A stretch of DNA of 64,000 nt from contig JAYGXS010000004.1 in assembly GCA_036362985.1 (NCBI GenBank), forward strand, positions 67,167,303-67,231,302, written 5' to 3'. The position numbers were made by a program, and so were the translations under genes. The DNA comes from Ligula intestinalis (taxonomy: Eukaryota > Platyhelminthes > Cestoda > Diphyllobothriidea > Diphyllobothriidae). Every line of letters starts with the position of its first letter. The stretch's first letter is position 1. Under the pieces are notes generated by a model. That model was not told where the DNA came from and did no database searches. It worked only from the letters and a program-made list of their open reading frames with translations. Positions 44,801-56,800 of this stretch are shown here, in pieces.

Positions 44801-47800
44801 AAAGCAAACGTAACGTGAAAAATAGGCCACGACTATCGACTGAAATCTCTCTATAATGCAGCTCTATTCCTCAGCGAAAGCTTCACTAGAAAGAATGAGA
44901 GTGAGAGCTTTAAACTTAATGGCACGTTTCCTCGAATAAAAAAGGGCAAGGCGGTGACAAAAGCAAAGAAGGCAGTGATACTTCACCAAAAAATACTTTT
45001 ACTATATAAATCAGACCACCTAAAATGTTAGCGAATTATTGCGTAAGCAGATAGGAACTGTCGACTTAATTTGAAAGGCACTATGCGGACAACTCTGGTG
45101 AACAAGTTTCGTATCTGTTTTACGGAAGAAAAAATTAGACTAAACTGCTTTCTAAGGCCCCCCTAGATAAATACTCAAAGCATTTTGTGGTCAAACTATG
45201 TGGTACTATGCGGACAATTTAGGCCAACACTTTCAGCAGATGTGGTTAGTTAAGGTCTTCACAGAGAACTCCGGTGAACTGGTTTCGTATCTGGACGAAA
45301 AAAATGATACCAGACTGACCGTTGGAAATGTAGAGGCAAATATATACCAGAGCACGGTGATAAATGTTGAATGTCTTGGACCATTGCTTGGGCTAGCAAG
45401 GTAGGCTTAAAAATACTGTCCGTCTATAATGTTGTAGTTGGAGAGCCGTTCAACGTAATTTGCGGAAAAAAGAGACCTGCATCCGGAGTCTGGGAAGTTG
45501 AGAATATAGGTCATGCGGGGCCGGCCAACAAGGCTTTCCCCTTCATTCTCCAGTGCTCGCTGCCCCAAAGTCACGCGTCACCAAAGGCAACAGTTCCAAT
45601 ATTTCGATTCAATAACGTCCCCTGCTCCCTAGGTTTGACATCGCAGCTGCTAACGGCGGGCTCTACAGTTAACATCAGCTTATTCACGCACACGTGCGTC
45701 CAAGTAAGCACGCCTGCCTTCAACTGATGCAACAGGAGCCTCAATAGTCGGTCCCGTCTTTGGGCACAGTAATATACCAATCACATTGCATTTAAACTTG
45801 CTTCACAGTCTTGTAAAAGCAGCTGTTATCATCAAATCTCACACAAGACACATCCTCGGACACGACTAGATGCAGTCAACACACCAGCTCTTGTTTCGCC
45901 AACGGCCACTGCTGCCTGAGACAGCAAAGTAGGGTTCTGTGCACAATGAAGCCCTTACGCTGGTGACTCTTGCCTCTGACCTCCAAGCTGGGATTCAACC
46001 GGATGATTGTGGTGATCCGAACACAAGCATTGCTTCGACGCCACAGTCCCAATTCAGTTACTAGAACAGCAAATTCAACGAGCAAATGGGTTATGAGCCC
46101 GTAGCTGACGACGAAATGACACCATTGCGCTCTCCGTCTTCGCCTCTGTGTCGCCGCGAAGCATTACACATGTGTACCACAAATCCGCTATATGTCTATC
46201 ACTTAAAAACCACTGTACTTGAAAAGGATTCAAAGGGATGGACACAGGCTGGGACGGAGTGCAAGCACTGGCAAAGAGAAGCCATAAGCGGACATGTACA
46301 AGCCTATAAATAATGTGGGTAGGACCAGACGACAAGAGCATAGATGGAGAAAAAAGAAAAAAGGGTACCTGCATTCTCATGTAGGTGAGGTAACTGAGGG
46401 CGGTACTGAGGCAGGTGATCTCTTCTTCGGACGACCCAGCGGCACGTAGAGCCTCAATGTAGTCGTCGATTGAGGTCTGTAAAGGCAGGTCAAGCACCAA
46501 ATCAGCGCACAAAAATTCAATAAGAAAAAATCTACTACTTAGGAGGTCGTTGGGATTGTAAAATCACAATTTCAACAAAAAGGGATACTGAGAAGTCAAA
46601 TTAGCAAACATGTGTTTTCACCAAATCACCATCAGGCCACAACATCTGCAGGGTAATTTAAACCGTACAGATGGACAGGGTTAAATAGTCTAGTCTTATT
46701 ACAACTCATCGGAAAACCTGTTATCTCAGCCCGACATCTGGTACGTGTACCCCCAGCCCCTATTAGCAACGGTAATAAGCCTCTGTCTTGTCGGTCGCCC
46801 CTCACAACGCCAGCCGCTTTGGTGGACCTGTTCGCAACCTGGCCACCGTTGCCTCAGCTGCAGCATTCAATAGAGCTGTCCATAGGAAAGCTGTCGCCTT
46901 ATGGCTCTCAGATCTACCCGTTGGTGGCTCCGTCATCATGACGGGCTTCTAGAGTTTTCACCAGAAAGCCGTTGTCAGCTAACAGTCTACGGTCCTTTTA
47001 GGCGTCTTTCCACCTCCGATAGCGGCCTCGGAACGGCATGTCCCCGCATGACTGTCAGCATCCTTTCGCATGCAGTTCCCACCCAGGCACCCAACTCATC
47101 CCAGCAGAACTTTGGCTCAAGCCTGTCGAGGTGTCGGTTCTCGCTGTCTTCCAACTGCCAACCAGTATGGACTCCGGCGGGGACTCTTGATCCAAAAAGG
47201 GCTACGATGCACACACTAGCATCGGTTTTGTAGCTGAACAATCAACTGGTTCAAATTAACTCGGAAGTCTGCATCCGATCAACTAGAACCGGAGGTGGTT
47301 GTATGTGAGAGGACTGTGACGCCATATGAAGCAGTCAGAATCAGTCGATCAGGATGACAAAACAGGCTTCAAACTCCAGGGAAACAAGACGGCGCAAAAA
47401 AAGTGTAGTTGGTAGACGCTGGGCGCAGTGTCAACAAAAAGTGGAATTATACAGATGCTTGTCAGACGTCCCCAAATTGCGCAGGATGGATGCGAAGGCA
47501 GAAGCGTGCAATTTGTTGCTAGGATACATTTGTGCAGGCCTTGGAGATCATTTGGCTAACTGTGGTCCTGTCCCAACTTATACCCAAATAGCAGGTAGCC
47601 TTTGCTCGAATAAGTATTCAGCTACTGCTGATTCTCATTAAGCCAATTGCGGTTGCTCAATCTGAAAAAAAATAATCTCAACCGTACTGTTTCAATTACA
47701 AGTTCTTGCGAAACAGCACACTAGTCAAACCGACTTCCCAGCTAAGATAATTTAAGCATGCAATATGTTTCGCCAATACGGCCTTCTTTTGAGGTGAAAG

Positions 47801-50800
47801 AGACGGGAAACAGAACTGACGCATAATCCGTGATGGTTAAAGTGGACGGAAAGGGACCTCTTACTCGTATGGCAGCAGCCGATGAGGTGTCCATATTAAT
47901 CGATGCAGCAGCGGTCAGTTTGATCTAAAACATGTAAAACGAAGACAGATTAACATGAAGCCACAATTTGAACTTGCCTTGTAGGAAGCGTTTAAAAGCG
48001 TGTCTTTGCAAGCACGATTAATTTAATAATCCTTAATCTATCGAGGTTGCCAAACATGTTGTCAAGAAGCAAGAACAACAGGTCACGTTCCCATTTCCCA
48101 CGAAGGATAGTTCAACCGTCGTATTCGCCTAGGTGCACCGTATGCTAGGGTGGCACAGAGACGAATGATTTGCGCGTAAATTACTATTAAGCGGTGGAAG
48201 ACTTTTGCAGCATCTACCACACTCACTCTTCCCCTACTCAGTGTGTCAAGAGAAAACCGGCAGTGGGATCGTGTGCAGGTGGCTGGCACAACGTGAACCT
48301 GCATCTACGCGTGCCAGGACATTTGTTATGGGAGCGCACCCGAATAACACCTGCTAGGCGCGGATCTAGCTCCCGTATTGATCTAGCGCATCTACTACGG
48401 GAGATGCAAAACAGATAAATAAATACATCACCTCCCGAGCGCAGAAACTATGAAGTGCGCATTAATTAGTTTTCAGTGATAGTAGACTTGTGATGTATCT
48501 ATCACACTCCCTCTTCCCCAACCCGGCGCCAGGGCAAATTAAGAAGACCTGAAGCTATATCGGACGCAGGTGACAGATGCAACGCGTGTCACAACACTCC
48601 CTCACCTGTGCGAGGCGTGTTTTGGAAGCGCATCCCGAATCACGCCTACCAGGCCCGGATCTACCTGCCGTATTGATCTGGCGCCTCTAGCCCGCGGCCT
48701 GGTTATGGAAAAAGATAGTTCTTGAACAGATGAAGCTTCTACACCCTCCACTATAAAAAACAAATCTGCGGTTCGCGTAGGACAGCGGTCTTGATCGTAC
48801 TAGCAGTATAGACAACAAAACGGAGTCGTCAGCACACAAAAATCCTACTTCACACAATTGACGCTTCGTAGGCGAAGCCAACATGCCGCTATTTGCCTCA
48901 AGCAGTACACTATAGGCAACCTAGGCCTCGGGGGAGTTCAACTGCAACAGCTCCAGGTCATATCCAGTGAAGGTAACTGTAAGGTCAACTTTTTTCAAGC
49001 AAGCAGCCTCCATGGTAGCAGGCACGCGCACATAATGATGGAAGAATACACATAGAATCAAACAGAATCCACGCAAAGTATTCGTGACAGGCTGTCGGAA
49101 GAGTCACGCAGAGAACACGCCAATTATTAGCGGCAGTGTGTCTTCTTTATTCGTGCTGTACGTTTTGAGGTGGCAGCAGTGCTGATGCAAGGTAGGATGG
49201 AAGCCATAAATATAGAGCCACTTTAAGTGGAAACCGCACAACAGAGCTCAGGCACACACACACACACACACAGAGCGACAAGAACAAATGACTATGACAA
49301 AGTGGACTGGAAAGATCGCACCTACCTGATTTGCGGTCGTCCCGTGGTGGAAGCTGGGCGCGACCGACCAGTGACATTACTTCGGATTTTCTAGTCTCTT
49401 TCAGTCTTTTTTACTTTCGATTCTTGCCTGGTAGTCCCTAGGCGACTATCCTCGGCGCTCCCATAATGCAGCCCCCAAGGTATATCAGAAAGCTGTATGC
49501 TAATAAGGTTATTAGCATTATTTAGTTTCAAAAATAGGTGACGACTGATCCCACAGCGCCATTTAGTGGTTACCTTTTGGTTACGATTACTTATGATGAC
49601 GGATTCTCAACAGAATACGAAAAGTCAGGAATATAAAATTCTTGTTTCGCTGATCGAATCTTCTTCTAAACTGCTTCCTGGAACTGGTGGTATGTTTAAC
49701 GAAACGATTTGAGTAACCATGATTACGCTGGCTTGCATGCTCCTGGGCTGTTACGTACAAGGGGTTTCGGGTATTTGTTTGGGTAGTTTTGAATCAGATA
49801 ATCTTCGAGATGGAGGTATGGTGATAAGTTTAGGGGCGCTGTGCTAGGGATTAGGGTTTAGTACTGGGAACAGGGAATTGGGGTTATGTCTGAGGCTAAG
49901 GCAAACCACTTACCCTAACTGTTAACTCTAACTACTAGCCCCAATTATTAAACCCAACGGCCAAACTTGCCTACTAACCATATCAAGTGTTTATCCTAAC
50001 TACTCGTCCCAATAACTAATCCTAACTATTAAAATAAATGGTAAACCTTAACAATTAACTCCAACAACTAACCTTACTGAACCTAACCACTAACCCAAAC
50101 TAAAAACCGCTGGCTGCAACCGGAAACCAAAACGCAAATGTCTGAACTGCGACCCTAAACCTACAATCGCAATCCTCTGTTGCCTATCCTAAACCAGGAT
50201 TCCCAACTGAACACCTCCAAAGCTAATTCCATTTTCATAATCGCAATATTACCCAATTCTAAACTCCCTACCTGTCCATAACTGCCCAAGGCTACTCAAA
50301 TCGCTTCAGTAAGCATACTATAAGGTTAACATATAGTAAGCCCTACTGCCAATCCAAAACCATGATCACTCGCCGAACACCCCTAAACGGGAAGCAATAA
50401 CCCTATTTTTCATGGAAAGGCATCCTTTGGGAAATAAATAAGTTTATTGAGTAAATTTTCGACCCTAAGTTGTGGGTACGCTATGTAGACGACACATTTG
50501 TTGTCGTTAAAAAGGACCATCTTGAAGCACTCCACAAGACCATCAACTCAACCATTTCGGGCATTCAATTCACGCTCGAGAAGGAGGTTAACAGCAAACT
50601 CCCATTTCTGGATGTCCTCGTGCGGCAAAATGCTGACGAAACCCTACAAACGTCCGTTTACCGCAAAGGCAGGTTTGCGGAAGTTATTCTTAACTACGAG
50701 AGCAACAACCCCATCTCTCACAAAAGGAGTGCTGCCAACAGTCTGCTACGCCGAGTGAAGACATACTGTTCTGACGAAAACACCTACCGAAACGAGCTCA

Positions 50801-53800
50801 ATTACTTGTTTGAATTGTTTTCCCGCAGTGGTTACCCCAGAGAATTTGTGCGCCGATGCATGAGGCAACAACAATCCAAGAAAAAGGAACCGGTTAGTTC
50901 CACTCAGGCGCCCAAAACGAACACATGGCGAGTGCTTCCTTACATAAGGAACGTGTCTGAACTCGTTGAAAGACACTTGCGGAACCACCAAATAAAAGTG
51001 GCGTACAAACCGATGGCTGCTTTACGCACTCAGTTAGTACACCCTAAGGATAGGGTTGGCTACCTCGATAAGAAAGAAGCCATCTACAAAATCCCATGTA
51101 AAGCTTGTGATAAGGTATATTGTGGCCAAACACGAATATATGTCTCTACACGCATCTGCGAGCACCAATTTGCAGTGAAGAGCCATAACCGTTCTTCCGA
51201 AGTGGCTATGCATTGCCTTGACACAGGACTAACTTTTGCATGGGACAAAACACGCATCGTTGGAGTTTGCCTCTCCAAAAAAGGCCGAGAATTTCTTGAG
51301 GCCATGCACTCCGATGACTTATGCATCAAACGGCGTATTGAGTTAACCGGAGTGTACCTCAAAGAAAACTGGAAAAGACTGCAGCCGACAAACATGGACC
51401 AACATGAACCGCAATTAGCGTCCACACCGGATAACGTGGACTGACCCCGGACTAACTCAAATTACAGTTGCCCATTAGTCATTATGGCATTGCAACTGAT
51501 AATCATGTCCATCACGATGTGACGCAAATTATAACTCCCAATCAGCACCATCACCAGACTGACTATATAACTGCATGAGCACTTTGAAATGCTAAATGTT
51601 GTTAGCAAATTTCCCTCAAGTCTGACGACGAACAGGGGATCCAGTGTCAAAAATTTACTCAATAAACTTACTTATTTCCCAAAGGATGCCTTTCCATGAA
51701 AATACATTTCTCGGGATGCCTGCCTTTCGGTTTATACGAAATAACCCTATTCGAAAATAACTAATTCTAAGCTTCCCAACTAAACCCTGAAGTCCCTACC
51801 GATAACTGTCCAAGACAATGCAAGCCAGGCCAATCATGACTACTCAAATATTTACAGTAAACAGTAGTAGATAAGCGTACACTGATCAGTAACAGAAGAT
51901 ACATGTCCTGGTTGAGGCCTTTGGGAGCACACACATGTGAGCCTATGCCACAGTGCGGCTAATGTTGTTACTTACTAATGATGTTACTTACTATGTTTCA
52001 GTAGCATTTATTTTATTTTATGGCATGACGTGACCAACAAAGACAAGGATACCAGGATGGCCATTTCTGGTTCATAAGCTGTCGTCAGCTAGTCATGCCC
52101 AACTCCAGCGTTGCCGCAGAAATTGCTTTCCTACTCGACTTTCAAACCCGCGACCTTTCTGATCAGAGTCAAACGCTTTAACCATTGAGCTACAGTAAGC
52201 ATACGCTGCAGGATCATTCGGTACCCAAAAATGGCGTATAATAGTTCGCGAATTTTAAAAAAAGGTGGCTTCCGGGGGGTCAGTGCTATTTGAGTTGATG
52301 AATGATGATTGAAAAAAGTTCCAGTTACCTAACAGATTGGCAGTGAAAGTAGCAGGAACCCCGGCAAAATTTATAGGGCCACAATCAACCCGAACCTATA
52401 ACTGATTTAGTCAGTATCGAGTAAAATGCTTAGGGTTTCTTTCACATGAGGTCAAGATAATGTCTGTGCAGGTTTGTGAAGAACAGATTAGACATGAAGC
52501 CTTAAAGTTCAAGAACTTCTGTATCAAATGTGAGAAGATACAAGTGCCAAAATTTAAAATAAAGTCACAAATACCAGTTCTTCCATCTTTTCGGGCTTTG
52601 GAGGAGGATGACGTCGAAGCAGTGTGCCCAGTGACTGCGAACGAAATTTATTACCATTTCGGTTTGAGTTTCTTCGAGGTCGGACGGGTGACACAGCAGT
52701 CTCTGAGTCCTCTACTACTTCACCTTCATCTGATTCAACCACATCACTATCGGACTCTGTCGCGGTTTCGTCGCCGGAGTCAGCGGTGGCCTTCATTGAG
52801 CGATGCTTATCGAGGACAGCGGAGAAGAGGCGTCTTGCGACTGCCTGATTGGCTGCTAGCATCCACTCCTCAATCATCTGGTGTCCGGGGCCCCGCTGCT
52901 TCACACTGTAGCCCCGAGGCCAGCCCGCAGGCGTGGGGCTGCTGCAAGAGAAGGGGGGAAATGCTGATAAGGGCAGACATATACCAATGAGAATATGCAG
53001 ACAAATAAATCCTGGCTGGAACGTAGTTTCAGTAAAGGCCAAAGGGCTATACAGTATGGCTAGTGCTGCAATCAAAATGGCCCAATTTGCGAAAGATTGG
53101 CAACCAAACGTTAATTGTGCTTGCAATACTGATTATCGTGCAGCCTAATCTCAAGTCTTTCCAGTCACGCCAGGATGCCGGCTCTGCAATGAGCTTCTTG
53201 CTGACCGCTTATAAAATGCGGGTTCTGCAAGAAAATGGCTAAGTAACTAGTATGCATTTTTATCATTGACTTTGACTGCCTGGATAAATTGAAATATATT
53301 TTAGAGAAAACATACACGAAAATATCCTTCCGTGTTATATTTAAAGAAAGGGCATCTATCGGTTGTATAAAAATGTGTAATTATGAGATTTTTTTGACTG
53401 TGAGGTATTTATTCATAATACATAAGATCTTTTAGAGTTGCGAAAATTCCCATCGTAGAATTCAAACTGAACTTTTGAATGCTACATAGGATCTGTCAAT
53501 TGATTAATGCCGCCTATAATGTATACAACATGACCACATATATTGCAAAATGTATACCCTTTCTTTAGGTATGAATTTTAAAGAAGTCATAATTTGCTAC
53601 CAAAAGAGCACAAGAAAGAATATTTTCAGATCTGATTCTTATAAAATACATTTGAATTAGAAAGGGCAGTCAAAATCAATAAAAAATGCAGACCAATTAA
53701 GTAGCAATTTTTACAGAATCTACAGAATCAGATAAAAGCTCAAAAAACACATAAGATTAGACCGCACGATAATCAATATTCCAACCCTATTAGTGTTGGT

Positions 53801-56800
53801 TTGCGAATGATTAGCCGTCTTTCGCAAATTGCGGCATTTTACGATCCATCTGTCTGCTGACCAAGATCGGGCCTATGCATGGTCGTGCAATATTGACATT
53901 ATTGAGGAAGTCTAAATGCGCGAGGCAACGTGTAGGACAAGTTTCTCTAGAGCTTCCATTAAGAGCCCTTTTGTGTTGCTCAATAGTTTCTATGTTTGAA
54001 GAAACACCTACTTTTCATCCAGTAATCAGATCAGATCGGTGGGAATCACCCCAAGGTATTTTGGTAGACGTCAGGATATTGTTCAATACTTTTTCAGTAC
54101 CGAAGAAGAAGAAGAAGAAGAAGAAGAAGAAGAAGAAGAAAAAGAAGAAGAAGAAGCGATCACTGGAACAAGAGTTTTACTGTCCTGACGTTTCGGATTC
54201 CGTCGAGAATCGTTAGTCATAGGTAATAGTGAACAATGCTCTGCCCGCGGACATTGTTATGTCGCCATCAGAGCACACGTTTACGATTAAGGCAGACGCA
54301 TCTGTAGACATGTTTACGACAAATAGAACAAATAGCCACTGAGACCACGAAAATAAACTGCCAGTTGCCGAATGCAAATTGTGGAATAATCACATTATAA
54401 AAAACATATAACTCGTTAATTTTCAGTAATATGTTTGTTTAGAAAACTACCGATTACATTTCTTCTGTCAATTAGTAGGCAGACTCGTTAAACCAACAAG
54501 GGTGCACGAGGGGCGCATCGCCAACACTCGATGAGGTTTGCGTGACCTCCGCAACCTTCTCTTCGTGGAACCCTTGGTATTATGGCGAAAACCGCGATGG
54601 ACTCTCCCTGACATGCTTCAAACACTCTTAGCACAGGCCATCAGCTTCGAATATACTCTGCACCCCCCTCCCCCGGGCGACAGTTTTTCTCCTTAAATCT
54701 CTCAAATGGCACTCAAACCCCTAGACTTCTGAACTATGCCTAAGGAGTTTTTTCACTGTCGGCCCTCAAATTTCTGGCAACACCACTGTTCTGAAATGTT
54801 CTGCAGATCAAATGCATTGAAAAAACTGTACCAATAGGGAGTTCAAAGGTATTTACCTATATTTCCCTCAATAAAAAACCTGACCTGACCTGAAGTCTGA
54901 GTCATGCGCAGCGAAGCAGAAGACAAAATTTCTGAATTACAATATGTTCGACGGGTACTGAGAGCGAATACTTCCGGGGGGTCAGTGCTATTTTAATTGA
55001 TGGATGATGATTGAAGAGAGTTCCAGTAACCTAACAGATTGGCAGGGAAAGTAGCACATGAGAAAAAGCCACATTCAGCTGGTCCAAACATTTGGCGGGC
55101 TCCTCCGTACGTGAAGAATGTATCGGAAGTGGTCAGCCGTCTACTCACCCCACTTGGAGTTGGAGTTGCATACAGGCCGGAAGCAACCATCAGTCGCTGG
55201 GTCATGAGGCCGAAAGACCCACTGCCACGGCAGGAAACGGCTGGAGTCGTTTACCGGATCCGGTGTAGTTGTGGACAAAGCAACTACGTCGGAGAAACCG
55301 GGAGATTACCCCGGACGCGAATGGCCGTGCATGCAGCGGCGGTGAGGAACAAAGACGTTAACTCCCAGGTTGCAGCTCACTCAACGGGACCCGGCCACAT
55401 TTTCAAGTTTGACGAGGCCGAAATCCTCGCAAGAGGGGACAACCGCGTGAGCCGCGAGCTGCTCGAGTCATGGTTTTCAGGCCCCCAGTCCATCAACAAG
55501 CGCAACAATTTGGCGTTCCCATACGGCGTACTGAGAAATTTCCTGAGCAAGAGAATCAGTCACGTGGGAAGGACTTGGCGCAACAACAACTCTGACGACA
55601 GCAGACATAATTGTCACGCAATTATCAAACCCGCATCCGACGCGGACAAGAACGCTGTGCCAATAAATGAGCAATCACCGCACCAATTAAGACCTCAACA
55701 GGTGACCAAAGGAACTAACAATTATAGCACGCATGCGGGTGACCGCTGTGAACTATAAATACCGTGCGATCTGCGCATGTATCACCCCTTATCTACACAT
55801 GACTCAGACTTGTTCACGATTACCTATGACTAAGGATTCCCGACGGAATCCGAAACGTCAGGACAATAAAACTCTTGTTCCAGTGATCGCTTCTTCTTCT
55901 GAGGAATTGCTTCCTCGAACTCGGATATTCTCCTCTATTGGAAAACTTCTTCAGCATTCGTATTTTCACGCTCGTAGTTTGAGTAATGACGAGTCAAGAA
56001 CTGGAGCCTGGAGATTGATCAAGAAAGATATGGTAATACGTAATATAGGTACTAGGCAGGTAAGATTTATAACAAAATAGTTTACCAAAATCATGCGGAA
56101 ACGTTCACCCAACGTCGCTAGTCTTTTGAATTGATCAAATGCTAGATCCATAGTCAATAGCACACAGAATGTGACCTTCTCAGAGAAAAGAAAGCAAGTG
56201 CATCCAGCAAGAAACGCAGAGCTCTCAAAATCTGATACAACCTTGTGCTTATATTGTGTGGACCTTTCTCATTCTCATTTCCACAATTTCAACTGACCCT
56301 ATTTATTCTACTATTCTAATAAAGTTTCATTATATTCTCCTTTACGTCGATGTTTATATTAATCCAGGCATGATAATTCGTAAAGTCTCAAAATGGTACT
56401 GCCTGATGGGACAGGTCTCCCGGAGTGAAAATCGGACTGTTCGCTTGAGAGCTTGAAAAACTGAGGTCAAAGAGACGGCAAAGGGTCGCATCTCGTTCGT
56501 TTCCAAACTGAGTCTCTAACTGTCTCTTCCAATTGCTCTGGCCAGTAGTCCATCCGGGGGATCCTAGATGATTACTTGGGAAATCCTGCCTGACAGTCGG
56601 CCTACTGCGTCCTCATTGGTGGATTCCATATGGGCAGTAAAGACGGGCAAATTAATCGACCAAAGTCTGATTAAATTCATGGCTCAAGGTAAGCCATTTA
56701 GTTTAATGTTATAGCGTTGGCTGCGCGAAAGCCTTTCCTACTGTGCGGGTTTAACTGCCACCCAAGGCCGCAATTCTTTTTGACAATAAGATCAATGAGA

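Larger units (their letters stand above)
50408..51739 (+). mobile_element. PLE copy with terminal inverted repeats, best preserved in window
   Basis: It begins with 53 bases (50408-50460) that are the inverted complement of 51650-51702. Then follows a single open frame with the RT catalytic box and the GIY-YIG region, then a 3' UTR with a weak hammerhead-like motif. The RT is 5'-truncated: it starts just before motif C. The inverted head segment equals a truncated copy of the tail, as PLE terminal repeats often are. Confidence 0.75.
54960..55925 (+). mobile_element. PLE copy with open GIY-YIG frame and tail
   Basis: It begins with the block shared with 52262-52365, continues into a 239-residue GIY-YIG frame and ends with the tail at 55820-55864, GTTCCAGTGATCGCTTCTTC, then GCTTCCTCGAACTCGGATAT. 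The RT is absent. Confidence 0.7.

Noticed and set aside
47354..47641. 95-residue plus-strand frame after LINE copy B
   Set aside because: No similarity recognised; the Lys/Arg-rich start and the lack of splice or polyA signals make it unconvincing.
52460..52990. 176-residue plus-strand frame
   Set aside because: Shadow of DIS3L2 exon 7, which has family motifs and splice sites on the other strand.
53875..54216. 113-residue frame with poly-Lys
   Set aside because: Read-through of the GAA microsatellite next to a PLE tail, with no conserved part.
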